Translations under genes and position numbers: made by a program
In this document: piece by piece, positions 9,891 through 21,646 of the stretch
How positions within the stretch are numbered: position 1 is the stretch's first letter
Layout of the letters: the number at the start of each line of letters is the position of its first letter
The notes under the pieces: model-generated
What the model saw: only the letters and a program-made list of their open reading frames with translations
Databases searched by the model: none
What the model was told of the DNA's origin: nothing
Origin: Ashinkailepas kermadecensis
Taxonomy: Eukaryota; Arthropoda; Thecostraca; Neolepadidae
NCBI GenBank assembly: GCA_034440615.1
Contig: JAOTOM010002694.1
Location: 50,436 to 114,435, forward strand
Length of the DNA stretch: 64,000 bases
Direction of reading: 5' to 3'

Positions 9891-10043
9891 TTCCTGCCAC
9901 GGGGTGTAGTCAAACATCGATAATATTTGGACCCGTCCAGTGGGGATGGGAGCCGTTGTCGCAGTATGAGTAGGCGACCTCGGCAAAGCTGGTGTCGACA
10001 TGCCAGAGAGGGCGATCTGGACCTGCTCAGTGCTCACGGTACG

Positions 10044-10405
10044 CTCCGCCGCCCACCCAGTGTAAGCAGTGGGAGTCAGGAGTCATGAGTCACGGGCCAC
10101 CCAAGGCCACGTGCGGACGCTTCGCCGCCGACCCAGCGTAAGCAGTGGGAGTCGTGAGTCATGAGTCACGGGCCACCCAAGGCCACGTATGGACGCTTCG
10201 CCGCCGACCCAGCGTAAGCAGTGGGAGTCGTGAGTCATGAGTCACTGGCCACCCAAGGCCACGTGTGGACGCTTCGCCGCCGACCCAGCGTAAGCAGTGG
10301 GAGTCGTGAGTCATGAGTCACGGGCCACCCAAGGCCACGTGCAGACCCAGCGTAAGCAGTGGGAGTCGGGAGTCATGAGTCACTGGCCACCCAAGGTCAC
10401 GTGCA
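10044..10405. repeat. 76-bp minisatellite, about 5 copies
   Basis: Unit contains CCCAGCGTAAGCAGTGGGAG, then AGTCATGAGTCACGGGCC and CCCAAGGCCACGT. The period is 76 bp with one shortened unit. CAGC|GTAAGC in each unit is donor-like. A short exon-like stretch (EGDLDLLSAHG) lies immediately upstream and ends at CTCACG|GTACGC near 10039. Confidence 0.93.
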
Positions 10406-11072
10406 GATGCTCGCCTGTCGAAGGGTGCTGCGGCCAAACAGGCATGCGACTGCTGTTTACGCTGCGACTCCCGACCGCCTACTATCGGTGCGGCTGTGTT
10501 TTTGCACACGTCTAGTTTGCGTTGAGTGTTTGTGTTTGCCCAGCATAGGCCGGATTGCATTGAGTGGCCTGGTTTGTTACACCGTTGACAAGTGTGGAGC
10601 GTGGTCGATGTCCGAAGTGTAGTCGCCCCCGTTTTCCGCCATTGTGGTGTTGGATTAATACGAGCTATACAGGCATTATGATAATAATTAAGAAACTGGT
10701 GGGCAGTTTGCCAATATATTGTTCAACTTTGGAATATAAATGCCCTAAAGCACAATACAAGTTTCCGGCTGCAAGCTAGCTTTATTTCAAACTGAAGATT
10801 TGAACTGAAGCCGTTGCTGATTTAAAAAGCCGTTGTTGATTTTAATATTGAGTTCAGTTGAAGATTTGAACTGAAGATGGCTTGCACCTGGAAGTTTTTA
10901 ATTGTACTTTAGGCTACTTCGATGCCAATGTTGCACAATCTATTGACATGTTATGTACCAGTTTGGTAATTATTATGATGTATGTGTCAGACATTCATCA
11001 ATTGATACAAACTGTCCAGCTATGCTCCATGTCCGGGAAAAGTTCGCAATCAGCCAGAACGGGGAAACTGCT
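10406..11072. other. spacer
   Basis: GC-moderate DNA with short open frames to about 10620, then AT-rich DNA with diverged duplicates of GAAGATTTGAACTGAAG (around 10792 and 10860). No gene recognised. Confidence 0.45.
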
Positions 11073-11333
11073 CAGGGGCGTAACCAGGAATGTTCATGGT
11101 GGGCACATTGCCTCGTTCTCCATTTTCCCCGATTTTTTCTCAACGGAACAATTCGTTCAGCGGAGAGGGGCAGGTCCATTCGAGCATACTGGAAAAGGGC
11201 GCCTTGGGCTGGAGAATCCGTTGAGCTGGGGAAGGAGAAGCTCCCGAGCCTCCTGACAGGTCGCCTTCCGACCATACGTAGCTTTCCATGGGAGGCGCAT
11301 GCCCCCAGTTCCCCACCCCCGTATCCGCCTCTG
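11073..11333. mobile_element. MITE of about 261 bp with CAGNGGCG ends
   Basis: The left end CAGGGGCGTAACCAGG pairs, imperfectly inverted, with the right end that reads CAGAGGCGGATACGGG on the minus strand. Flanking octamers (AAACTGCT and CAATTTGT) do not match, so the target duplication is lost or the right end is slightly misplaced. Interior is non-coding. Confidence 0.5.
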
Positions 11334-11775
11334 CAATTTGTGGGCGAAAGCGAGCTGCCTGATCGACAGCTGGCAGTTAGGTAGGTTAGGTTGTCACGTT
11401 ACTCTGGGTTATAGACTGCACCACAAGGCGGATATGAAATGCGAGGCAGAGCAGTGTGTCTCGTGGCGTTTTTTTCCATTGCATTTTTTGTAACATCAGG
11501 GTATTTGTTTGCATAACTGGTCGGGAATTTCCCACCCAGCTTTTCTCTTTTCCCACCCAGTCGTGCTGTGCTCTTTTTGTCCCGCCCCTTCCAATTGTCA
11601 CACCATTCTGCATAACGGTGCTATCTTTCCGTAGCATAGGTGCTATTTTAACAATTCTCCCCCCCAGTGAGTATTCGCTGTAACAAAATAACTTCTGTAA
11701 CATGGTGTAATTAAATACTAATGACGTGAATCAGTTTTTGCGATTGCAGCCAAGAAAAAGAAAACATATGCGCCA
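11334..11775. other. spacer
   Basis: Contains TAGGTAGGTTAGGTT near 11379, a degenerate TTAGG run. No gene recognised. Confidence 0.45.
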
Positions 11776-11980
11776 TTGCGCCGACTGTGCCTCATCACCA
11801 ATTCCAAACGTCTTCCGAATCCCAAGCATGAGCCTCGAGTGGTTGTCACCGCCCGGTTGCCGTCTCTGCCCGCCCCGGGAGGGGTGGGGGGGGGGGAGGG
11901 GGAATACTACATGACGTCGAACGCCGCCGAGGTCTGCAGTGACCCGATACAAAGATGGCACGAGGTCTGCTCGGTGCCTG
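11776..11980 (+). CDS. candidate exon before the 32-bp array
   Basis: Plus-strand frame whose last part is protein-like (SNAAEVCSDPIQRWHEVCSV). It ends with one leftover base at GTGCCTG|GTGACC, where the 32-bp array starts. The segment at 12375 can be joined in compatible phase (G|TT). The first half includes a G-run encoding poly-Gly and may not be exonic. Confidence 0.25.
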
Positions 11981-12350
11981 GTGACCGTCACGTTGCTGTC
12001 CAGCCGTCTCTGGTGACCGTCACGTTGCTGTCCCTCCGTCTCTGGTGACCGTCACGTTGCTGTCTCTCCGTCTCCTGTGACCGTCACGTTGCTGTCCCTC
12101 CGTCTCCGGTGACCGTCACGTTGCTGTCCCATTGTCTCCGGTGACCGTCACGTTGCTGTCCCGCCGTCTCCTGTGACCGTCACGTTGCTGTCTCTCCGTC
12201 TCCTGTGACCGTCACGTTGCTGTCCCATTGTCTCCGGTGACCGTCACGTTGCTGTCCCTCCGGCTCCAGTGACCGTCACGTTGCTGTCCCATTGTCTCCG
12301 GTGACCGTCACGTTGCTGTCCCTCCGTCTCCAGTGACCGTCACGCTGCTG
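11981..12350. repeat. 32-bp minisatellite, about 11-12 copies
   Basis: Unit core GTGACCGTCACGTTGCTGTC followed by CCTCCGTCTCCG. Units alternate between CCTCCGTCTC and CCATTGTCTC types, which gives a readable variant order. The pyrimidine-rich unit ends would also suit a 3' splice-site tract. Confidence 0.95.
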
Positions 12351-12374
12351 TCCCACCGTCGCGTCGGCCTGCAG

Positions 12375-12454
12375 TTACCGGCCCATGGAAGCTGAGCGAC
12401 AGGCTAACCGGCTGTTGGGTGGTGCTTTGCCGACCAGCGGCGTCCCACGTTTAG
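12375..12454 (+). CDS. candidate terminal exon
   Basis: Follows GTCGGCCTGCAG (acceptor-like). Joined in phase to 11980 it reads TGPWKLSDRLTGCWVVLCRP and stops at TAG 12452-12454. A second frame from the same acceptor reads RPMEAERQANRLLGGALPTS and ends at a later TGA. Both look protein-like; only the first is phase-compatible with the upstream segment. Confidence 0.25.
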
Positions 12455-12509
12455 TCGCCGCGTGCACCTGTCGACCGTGACCGTCCTTCTGCTGAACGGT
12501 ACCACTTCA

Positions 12510-14430
12510 CCACAGACCGGCACCGTCCGACCATACAACGGCACTGTCCGACCACAACGGCACTGTCCGACCACACAACGGCACTGTCCGACCACACAAC
12601 GGCACTGTCCGACCACACAACGGCACTGTCCGACCACACAACGGCACTGTCCGACCACACAACGGCACTGTCCGACCACACAACGGCACTGTCCGACCAT
12701 ACAACGGCACTGTCCGACCATACAACGGCACTGTCCGACCATACAACGGCACCGTCCGACCACACAACGGCACTGTCCGACCACAACGGCACTGTCCGAC
12801 CACAACGGTACTGTCCGACCACAACGGCACTGTCCGACCATACAACGGCACCGTCCGACCATACAACGGCACTGTCCGACCACAACGGCACTGTCCGACC
12901 ACAACGGCACTGTCCGACCATACAACAACGTCTGACCATGCAAAGACACCGTCCGACCATACAACGGCATCGTCCGACCATACAACGGCACTGTCCGACC
13001 ACAACGGCACTGTCCGACCATACAACAACGTCTGACCATGCAAAGACACCGTCCGACCATACAACGGCACTGTCCGACCACAACGGCACTGTCCGACCAC
13101 ACAACGGCACTGTCCGACCACAACGGCACTGTCCGACCACACAACGGCACCGTCCGACCACACAACGGCACCGTCCGACCACACAACGGCACTGTCCGAC
13201 CACAACGGCACTGTCCGACCACACAACGGCACCGTCCGACCACACAACGGCACCGTCCGACCACACAACGGCACTGTCCGACCACACAACGGCACTGTCC
13301 GACCACAACGGCACTGTCCGACCACACAACGGCACCGTCCGACCACACAACGGGACCGTCCGACCACACAACGGCACCGTCCGACCACACAACGGCACTG
13401 TCCGACCCACAACGGCACCGTCCGACACACAACGGCACCGTCCGACCACACAACGGCACTGTCCGACCACACAACGGCACTGTCCGACCACAACGGCACT
13501 GTCCGACCACAACGGCACTTCCGACAACAACGGCACCGTCCGACCACACAACGGCACCGTCCGACACACAACGGCACCGTCCGACCACAACGGCACCATC
13601 CGACCAACAACGGCACCGTCCCACAACGGCACCGTCCGACCACACAACGGCACCGTCCGACCACACAACGGCACCATCCGACCACACAACGGCACCGTCC
13701 GACCACACAACGGCACTGTCCGACCACACAACGGCACTGTCCGACCACACAACGGCACTGTCCGACCACAACGGCACTGTCCGACCACACAACGGCACCG
13801 TCCGACCACACAACGGCACCGTCCGACCACACAACGGCACCGTCCGACCACACAACGGCACCGTCCAACCACACAACGGCACTGTCCGACCACAACGGCA
13901 CCGTCCGACCACACAACGGCACCGTCCGACCACACAACGGCACCATCCGACCACACAACGGCACTGTCCGACCACACAACGGCACTGTCCGACCACAACG
14001 GCACCGTCCGACCACACAACGGCACTGTCCGACCACAACGGCACTGTCCGACCACACAACGGCACTGTCCGACCACACAACGGCACTGTCCGACCACAAC
14101 GGCACTGTCCGACCACACAACGGCACTGTCCGACCACAACGGCACTGTCCGACCACAACGGCACCGTCCGACCACACAACGGCACTGTCCGACCACAACG
14201 GCACCGTCCGACCACACAACGGCACTGTCCGACCACAACGGCACCGTCCGACCACAACGGCACTGTCCGACCACACAACGGCACTGTCCGACCACACAAC
14301 GGCACTGTCTGACCATGCAAAGACACCGTCCGACCATACAACGGCACCGTCCGACCACAACGGCACCGTCCGACCACGCAACGGCACTGTCCGACCACAC
14401 AACAACGTCTGACCATGCAAAGACACCGTC
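12510..14430. repeat. 21-bp minisatellite, about 95 copies
   Basis: Unit core CACTGTCCGACCACACAACG plus G, 21 bp, with a frequent 19-bp form lacking one CA. C/T variation (CACCGTCCG or CACTGTCCG) and ACCATACAA variants at both ends give higher-order patterning. A mixed block with TCTGACCATGCAAAGACACC recurs near 12930, 13035, 14310 and 14410. Frames of 400-690 aa are open in several frames on both strands because the unit has no stop; they are not credible proteins. Confidence 0.97.
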
Positions 14431-14560
14431 CGACCATACAACGACATCGTCCGACCATACAAATGCGCCGCTGACCATACAATTAGACACCGCATTTCTG
14501 TCCAGCTGTGCCCAATGTGCTCGGGTTTTTCATTTGATACGCTATTGATGACTCATCGAC

Positions 14561-14720
14561 TTGCAATGGCATTCAGCCACCCAACCACCCGCGCTCGCGC
14601 GCACGCAGATGTCTCGCTGCCAAGACACACGGTACCGCCGGCTGCCGACGGTTAGCGTGCTCGGCATCGGGCGTCGGCCGGTACACGTGCGCCGTCAACA
14701 GTGCATCCTCCGCGTCAAGA
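14561..14720 (+). CDS. weak candidate exon
   Basis: GC-rich unique segment with an open frame (RYRRLPTVSVLGIGRRPVHV region) ending near CGCGTCAAG. No consensus donor is present. Unknown product. Confidence 0.12.
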
Positions 14721-14759
14721 AATTCCATTTGTTCGGCGCAGGATTATAGAGCTGATAAT

Positions 14760-14935
14760 ATCTGGCGGTTAGCCTTGCTTGAGCCTGCATGTGTATTACA
14801 CACATCTGGCGGTTACCCTTGCTTGAGCCTGTATGTGTATTACACACATCTGGCGGTTACCCTTGCTTGAGCCTGTATGTGTATTACACACATCTGGCGG
14901 TTACCCTTGCTTGAGCCTGTATGTGTATTACATAC
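14760..14935. repeat. 44-bp tandem repeat, 4 copies
   Basis: Unit core ATCTGGCGGTTACCCTTGCT, then TGAGCCTGTATGTGTATTAC and ACAC. The copies are nearly identical, so recent. Confidence 0.95.
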
Positions 14936-15531
14936 GGGCGCCACACGTCCGCCCCCGTAGCTTATATTGCCCGCCACCAGATGAATCGCTCAAAGGCACA
15001 GCTACGCATGCTGTGGAAAGGATCGAGCAGGACAAATGGCAGGCTATAGGGTTGTGGTGAGGCAAGGGTTTGCCGAAATTAGAGCACGGCAGCTACTGGC
15101 GCGCGCTCAACAATCGTGGATGCGACTGGTATCGGAAGAGGGACGAAATGGCCCGTCGTGGTTTTATCCCACGCAAGTTACAATTTTATGGGCAATCAGA
15201 TATGTCGCATTTCCGGCGCCTTGGTGATGGGTGGAGGATTGTGTTCTTTTAGGGTTCACTGTGGACTCCTGAAACCTGCCGAACACCCCTGCAGTTTAAT
15301 ATTGAACCATATAGGAAAGCACCCTGAAAGTGTTCAGGGCCTGTTGCAGTCAATGGAAAAGCGCCGATGAAAATGTATGCAGTTATCTATCAATGGCCTC
15401 CGTACCAGTTGTGAAGATTGTTGCGAAGAATGACCAGCAAAGCTGATGCTGCAGATTACGCCATGTGATATAAATTGGGATATATTTGGTGGCACAAAAA
15501 GGGCATAAAACGAGAATGCTTGTGTAGCCGG
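14936..15531. other. spacer
   Basis: Unique sequence with several short overlapping plus-strand frames (to about 84 codons), none convincing. Confidence 0.45.
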
Positions 15532-15760
15532 CAGGGGCGTCGATTTGTATCCTTTTGCGGGGGCCATGCCCCCCCCCCCAATGCTGATCTTGGCCCCCAA
15601 TGTTGATTTGGGCCCCCAATAACCCATGCTATTTTTATGCTGATAAAAAGCTAAAGGAAAAAAAGAAGAAAAACACTGTGTTAGGTACATAGAAAACTTA
15701 GTTGATGTTAACCAGCACATTTTGTACTGAAAAGAACAGATTTGGACAAGATAGTGGGTG
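15532..15760 (+). mobile_element. dispersed element A, copy 1 (5' part)
   Basis: Begins CAGGGGCGTCGATTTGTATC and has a G-rich zone of GGGGGCC words, CAATGTTGAT repeats, CCCATGCTATTTTTATGCTG, and AACCAGCACATTTTGTACTG near its end. No coding capacity. Directly followed by copy 2, so the 5' part is tandemly repeated. Confidence 0.8.
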
Positions 15761-15985
15761 AGGGGGCGTGATTTGTATCCTTTTGTGGGGGCCGTGGCCC
15801 CAATGTTGTCTTGGCCCCCAATGTTGATTTGGGCCTCCCAATAACCCATGCTATTTTTATGCTGATAAAAAGCTAAAGGAAAAAAAGAAGAAAAACACTG
15901 TGTTAGGTACATAGAAAACTTAGTTGATGTTAACCAGCACATTTTGTACTGAAAAATAACAGATTTGGACTAGATAGTGGAGTGA
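15761..15985 (+). mobile_element. dispersed element A, copy 2 (5' part)
   Basis: Nearly identical to copy 1 from GGGGGCGTGATTTGTATCC to the AACAGATTTGGACTAGATAG words, which indicates recent tandem duplication of about 225 bp. Confidence 0.8.
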
Positions 15986-16416
15986 GCAGGGGCGTCGATT
16001 TGTATCCTTTTGTGGGGGCCGTGGTCCCACCAATGTTGATCTTGGTCCCCCAATGTTGATTTGCCCCCCCCAATAACCTATGCTATTTTATGCTGATAAG
16101 ACAGCTAAAGGGAAAAAATGTAAAACACCATGCTAGGTAAGTAGAAACATTGATATTAACCAGCACATTTTGTACTGAAAAGAAACAGATTTGGATTAGA
16201 TAGTGGACTGACCCTCCACTTTTTGCTGAAAAATGTAAAATTGTGTGCAAAAACAAACAAAATAGCTGAAATTCCCTCCACTGTGGAAGTACAGCTTACA
16301 TCATAAAATGTCGAGATTAGCGATGCTGATGCATTTTAAACCAGATTTTCTGAAAGAAAATTTGCTAAGCAACTAAACACCAATTGCATGGTCATACTGA
16401 TGTTCGTACACACCAG
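15986..16416 (+). mobile_element. dispersed element A, copy 3
   Basis: Longer than copies 1 and 2. It continues past GATTAGATAGTGGACTGACC through CATCATAAAATGTCGAGATT to CATGGTCATACTGATGTTCG, where copy 4 starts. Confidence 0.8.
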
Positions 16417-17690
16417 CAGGGGTGTCGATTTGTATCCTTTTGTGGGGGCCATGGCCCCACCAATGTTGATCTTGCCCCCCCCCAATGTTGATTTGGGCCC
16501 TGCCCTCAATAACCTATGCTATTTTTATGCTGATAAAAAAGTGAAAGGAATAAAAGAAGAAAAAACACTGCTAGGTACATAGAAAATGTAGTTGATGTTA
16601 ACCAGCACATTTTGTACTGAAAGGAAACAGATTTGGATTACATAGTGGGCTGACTCTCCACCTTTTGCTATGAAATTCAAAATTGAGTGCAAAAAAAAAT
16701 AGCTGGATTTCCCTCCCCTGTGGAAAGACAACTTACATCATAAAATGTTAAGAATAGCTGATGCTAATGCATTTTAAACCAGATTGTTCAACAAAAAAAA
16801 ATGTTCAGCCACAAAACAACAATTGCATTGTCATACTGATATGTTTGTATACACCACCAATGGCAAAACCACATGCATATGGAGCTTGAATAAGGTTCAT
16901 TCCATTCTCACTTTCCAGTCATTGTCAAACTTGCATACCAGTGAGTGAACCAGTGAACAACAATCACAGTTATCATTGAGATTGTGGATATACAAACTAG
17001 AATTATCTTCAACAGCCCACCCATCACACCATCAGCTTGATATTTACCTGGTGCCTACCTAGGTACCTACATGCCCAGTGACAATGTGGATATTCTTTTA
17101 CTTTCTGCCATAGCGTTGTTTACACTAGATATGTAACCGAATGTGCCGCATATCGGCAGGAAATGTCGCACTGTTCAAATATACCACTGGATATGGATGC
17201 AACGTTTTGATGACGTCACAAACAGTCACAGTGATACGACTTATTCACCCATCGGGAAACCGGACGATGTTGCAACATTACATATGACTCAGTGCAGCGT
17301 GAAACTGCCATGAGACCATCGCAGTGGCTTCAGATCATCAGTACCTCTTCAAATAGATCCATATGCATGCATTAAATTTTGATATGGGGAATCCAAGTCT
17401 CAAACTGAACCAACGAGAGCCATGTGTGAGCCAATCTGCCAGCTTATGACACCATGAAAGACAAAACTCAGCAATAAGCTGCATGGACACTGCATTATAA
17501 TTGATATTCCTGAGCAATATGTACTAAGTTATGGCGCACATGACTTCCAAAGCACACCTTAAAAGGTACACCAAAGTTAGCCTTCAAGCCTTGGTGACGT
17601 CACAGCTTTTTCCTCATATATTGCAGAAATTGGTAGCATCAGGCATGTTTCAATTTCGCTGTGCATGGGGAGGAGAGTGATTTTTTAGGC
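16417..17690 (+). mobile_element. dispersed element A, copy 4 (longest)
   Basis: Runs about 1.27 kb and shares its 3' part with copy 5 (TGGCAAAACCACATGCATAT, then TTGGTGACGTCACAG and GGTAGCATCAGGCATGTTTC). About 300 bp at 17083-17380 are absent from copy 5. No ORF of note, so presumably non-autonomous; the class is unknown. Confidence 0.75.
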
Positions 17691-17935
17691 GTGCCGGACC
17701 ATAAAGGTAATTTGCGCCGCCTCTAAAGCGAGTACGTTACATGCCTGTCTATAATAGCGAGTGTTTGCTATCAAGGTGCAGGCAGGTGAACATTTACGTT
17801 AAGGGAATTTTACGTTATAGTTTGTGTGATATTTTAGGTGCTGAAGGCGGGGGCTGATATGGGGACATGTCTAAATGGTTTTAATTTTACTTTGCTCCTC
17901 CACAAAATAATTTGTAGTTTTGGTGGGGGTGGGGC
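17691..17935. other. spacer
   Basis: Short unique stretch between element A and the inverted repeat. Nothing recognised. Confidence 0.4.
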
Positions 17936-19331
17936 TGCGCATTAGGGTGTTGCGCTAGTTGCAGATCCAAAATGCCATACCGAGATTTTATGGGTGGGGC
18001 CCTAAGAACAAATAAAATCACATTTTTATCCCACGTTATGCAACCTCCATGCAGCCGGCGGCTTCCAAAGTTTCCCCATTCACTTACTATGGTGATGACG
18101 TCATAATGTATGCCCATTTTTCCGAACTCAACTCGTAGACGTCGTACGGCTACGAATCAGAGACCAGTGGATTGCTCGCAATGAGAGCTTTCAGATGATG
18201 CCCATTTTGATGACCTCAGGTTAATTAAGTCACCTTCCAGGTCAGGTCAAGTCCCTTATTTTACCCAATAAACGTAATGGATATAAACCGTGGGTCTATG
18301 GCATTTTGTCTCCGAGAGAAAAAGTCCTCCAGCGCAACACCCTAATGCCCGCCCCCCTGGGCCATGGCCCAGCCTTGGCGACAAGCGGCGCCCTCGGATC
18401 CGCCCAGCGCCCTCGCCAGACATTGCTTTCCACCCCCCCCCCCCCACCAGGATCGGAACGGCGCCCTCTCGGATCCGCCCGGCGCCCTCGCCAGACATCG
18501 CTTCCCACCCCCACCCCCCAGGATCGGAACGGCGCCCTCTCGGATCCGCCCGGCGCACTCGCCAGACATCGCTTCACACCCCCACCTTTCGGCGTCGGTA
18601 CTACGTCAACAGGCTGTGCCTTTGACAGTCCGTCTTCCGACCAAAATGTTCCTTCATCCCGCAAGAAACTGGCGGATACAGTGGGGGGGGGGTAAATGGG
18701 GCTTTACCCTCCTGATGAGCTTCGAAAGCGGGCACAAAATGGTTGTTTTCTTCAAATTTAGGCAAACAGTGAACTAAACCCGCTCACGGGATCACAGAAA
18801 CCCGTTCCACATCCAACGGGTGCCCCAAACAGCTGGTCTAGATCCGACTCTGCTTTGGCCCTTGACCTGTGAGACATTCAAATTATATGACACCATGGAT
18901 AATGACCTTCAGTACCATTGAAAAGGCACATAACCATGTTCATTAAAAGGTTTTGACGGTTGACCCACGGTTTATATCCATTACGTTTATTGGGTAAAAT
19001 AAGGAACTTGACCTGACCTGGAAGGTGACTTAATTAACCTGAGGTCATCAAAATGGGCATCATCTGAAAGCTCTCATTGCAAGCAATCCACTGGTCTCTG
19101 ATTTGTAGCCGTACGATGTCTACGAGTTGAGTTTGGAAAAATGGGCATACATTATGACGTCATCACCATAGTAAGTGAATGGGGAAACTTTAGGTCGAGC
19201 CGGCTAGATGGGGGTCGCATCAAACCCTGGTTTTTGCTACCATGAATGTTTTCATGACCACCCACATAAAAATATACTATGGCATTTTGTCTCCGAGAGG
19301 AAAAGTCCTCCAGCGCAACACCCTACTGCGC
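17936..19331. mobile_element. foldback element with about 228-bp near-identical inverted arms
   Basis: 18068-18295 and 18963-19190 are reverse complements with about five mismatches. Homology continues outwards in diverged form to an outer end motif rich in GCGCAACACCCTA. That motif occurs at 17936-17984 (minus), 18297-18349 (plus) and 19278-19331 (plus). The left half (17936-18349) looks like a complete small terminal-inverted-repeat element of about 414 bp; the right half is an inverted partial copy. No transposase ORF is present. Confidence 0.75.
18385..18585. repeat. about 68-bp repeat, 3 copies, inside the foldback loop
   Basis: Units share GGATCCGCCCGGCGCCCTCG and CCAGACATCGCTTCCCACCC and differ in the length of a C-run. 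The sequence is much more GC-rich than its surroundings. Confidence 0.85.
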
Positions 19332-19410
19332 ATGCGACGTGCGAAGTTTATGCATTGCCCATATAGTTTTGCACGTTACATGATTTTTTCTCGACAAAAT
19401 GGAGGACTAC

Positions 19411-20445
19411 CAGGGGGGGGTCGATTTGTATCCTTTTGTGGGGATCATGGCCCCACCAATGTTGATCTTGGCCCCCGCAATGTAGATTTGGCCCCCCCCC
19501 AATAACCTATGCTATTTTATGCTGATAAGAAAGCTAAAGGGAAAAAATGAAAAAATATAATGCTAACTAGAAAGATTGATGTTAACCAGCACATTTTGTA
19601 CTGAATAGAAACAGATTTGGATTAGATAGTGGACTGACTCTCCACCTTTTGCTGAAAAATGTAAAATTTTGTGCAAAAAAACAAACAAAATAGCAGTATT
19701 TCCCTTCACTGTGGAAGTACAGCTTACATCATAAAATGTTGAAATAAGCAATGCTAATGCATTTTAAACCAGATTGTCTGAAGAAAAAAATCCGCTAAGC
19801 AACTAAACAACAATTGCATGGTCATACTGATGTTGGTACACACCACCAATGGCAAAACCACATGCATATGGAGCTTGAACATCATTAATTCCATTCTAAA
19901 TTTCCAGTCATTGTCAAACTTGCATGCAAATTATGGTTATCATTGATATTGTGGATATACAAACTATAATTATATTCAGTAACCTACCCATCACACCATC
20001 AGCTTGATATTTACCAAGGTACCTACCTACCTACATACCCAATGACAATGTGCATTGATATTGATATGGGGCTACCCAATCTCAAACTGAACCAACAAAA
20101 GCCACGTTTGAGCCAATCTGCCAGCCTATGAAAACACGAGAGCAAAGTCAGCAAGAAGCCGTATAGACACCTCATTATAAGTGATATTCCTGAAGAAAAC
20201 AATGGTTAGTAAGCTATTGCCACACATGACTTCCTAAACAAACCCTAAAGAGTCATAGAAGACCAGTGTCTGGTAGCGGCCAAGGCCTGTAGCGGCATTA
20301 AATCCCCCCCCCCCCACGATACTATTACCTTAGAAGGTACACCAAAATTCGCCTTCAAGATTTGGTGACGTCATAACTTTTTTCTCTTATATTACAGATA
20401 TTGGTAGCATCAGGCGTGTTTCAATTTCACTGCGCATGAGAGAGT
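19411..20445 (+). mobile_element. dispersed element A, copy 5
   Basis: Starts CAGGGGGGGGTCGATTTGTA and follows copy 4 to its end. It lacks about 300 bp present in copy 4 and carries about 85 bp of extra sequence at 20250-20332 with a C-run. Confidence 0.75.
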
Positions 20446-20772
20446 TATAGCATTTTTCAATTTTCAATTTTCAAAGTTTAAAGAATTTAACCAAGCCGAA
20501 CCTAACCTATTTTAAGTTGCTGTTGAATAAAAAATGATTGGTAAACTTGCAGTTCAAGGTGATTTTTTGTTTGTTCTAATTTTTCTTCAGAATACCATGT
20601 TCATGACGGTGACTAAGACGATGGGACCACTTATTTTCGGTGCAAATATATTTAATTTTAATTTGGAAAAAATGACAAATTGTCCAACTGAAAAACTTAA
20701 ACCAACCTACCCTAACCAATCCTAACCAATTTGTTTGCTTTATGGTGACAAATGTGTGTAAACACTTTTCTT

Positions 20773-20835
20773 CGTTGGTTGGTTAGTTATTTGGGCTTAC
20801 GGCCGCATTGACTGCGTTGGTCATACAGCGCCCAG
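20773..20835 (-). mobile_element. SINE 3'-tail remnant
   Basis: On the minus strand it ends CTTACGG reversed into the CCAATAACCAACC-type tail seen at 7434 and 60774, and is preceded by a diverged match to the GTCATGTAGCGTC body. The tRNA-like head is missing. Confidence 0.4.
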
Positions 20836-20935
20836 AACACTTTCCTTGTTCCTTAAAGCACAATAATACCAAAAAGTTTAAAAAAACAAAAAACAAACAT
20901 GTTCAGACTTTTGTTTTCTTCAAAAGCAGCTTAGG

Positions 20936-20957
20936 TTAGGTTAGGTTGGGTTAGGTT
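20936..20957. repeat. interstitial TTAGG run
   Basis: Contains TTAGGTTAGGTTAGG followed by TTGGGTTAGG. Similar runs lie at 21041-21060 and, on the other strand, 23156-23175 (CCTAACCTAACCTAG). TTAGG is the common arthropod telomere unit, but such short runs are also frequent interstitially. Confidence 0.7.
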
Positions 20958-21646
20958 TCTTTATTAAGGTTGAGAATTTTCAGAAAATAAATTAAGTGAC
21001 ATTTTTATTTTGTTTATTTTTTTGTTCTCAAACGATAGGTTAGGCTAGGTTAGATTAGGTTTTGTTGCATTAAAGAAAAAAACATTTATGTTTATGTCAT
21101 GTTACCGAACTCAAAGCCCTTTTTGGTAATATTTTGCTCACATCCTGAAAAGTAAGCATTCACAAAGAAAATAAGTGGATCCAATCATCTTAGTCACCTT
21201 CATAAACATGGTATTCTGCACAAAAAAAAAATATTTAAAAAAAGGAAAAAAAAGAACACCTTAAACTGCAAGGTTACCAATTAATTCGAAATTTTGGGGG
21301 GAAACTTTTTTGGAATTTTTTTGAAGAGTTTTCCCACTTGGAAAGCCTAAACTAACCCAACTTAGCCAAATCTAACCCATTTGTTTGCTATATGGAATTA
21401 AATGTGTGTAAAAACTTGTCTTGTTACCACCTTAAAGCACAATAATACCGGTTTAGCTTGGTTAGGCTAGTTTAGATGCTGAACTTCGAGAAAAAAAATT
21501 TAAAAATTCAAACATAAAATAAAATCGGAAATTTTCCTTCAAAAGGAGCTGACGTTAGGTTCGGTTAGGTTGGGTTCAGTTGTTCAATTTATAAAATTTT
21601 CGAAATGTACCTCGCTTAATTTTGGTTTCTATTTTTTTCTCCAAAG

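Larger units (their letters stand above)
20446..21646. other. AT-rich spacer with TTAGG-like runs
   Basis: Long AT-rich region rich in words such as TTAGGTTAGG. Apart from the SINE tail and TTAGG runs listed separately I see no gene. Confidence 0.5.

Noticed and set aside
10044..10405. CRISPR-like regular repeats here and in other arrays
   Set aside because: Units are contiguous tandem repeats with no unique spacers, in eukaryotic DNA.
12375..12480. Homeodomain-protein tail, because of the AERQANRLL word in one frame
   Set aside because: Nine residues are too few, no homeodomain is nearby, and that frame is not the phase-compatible one.
12404..14548. Reading frames of 400-690 aa in the 21-bp array
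   Set aside because: The unit has no stop codon in most frames, both strands are open, and the 19/21-bp alternation shifts frame constantly.
18256..18777. Six overlapping 75-137 codon frames
   Set aside because: They follow the GC-rich three-copy repeat with C-runs inside the foldback loop; repeat artefacts.
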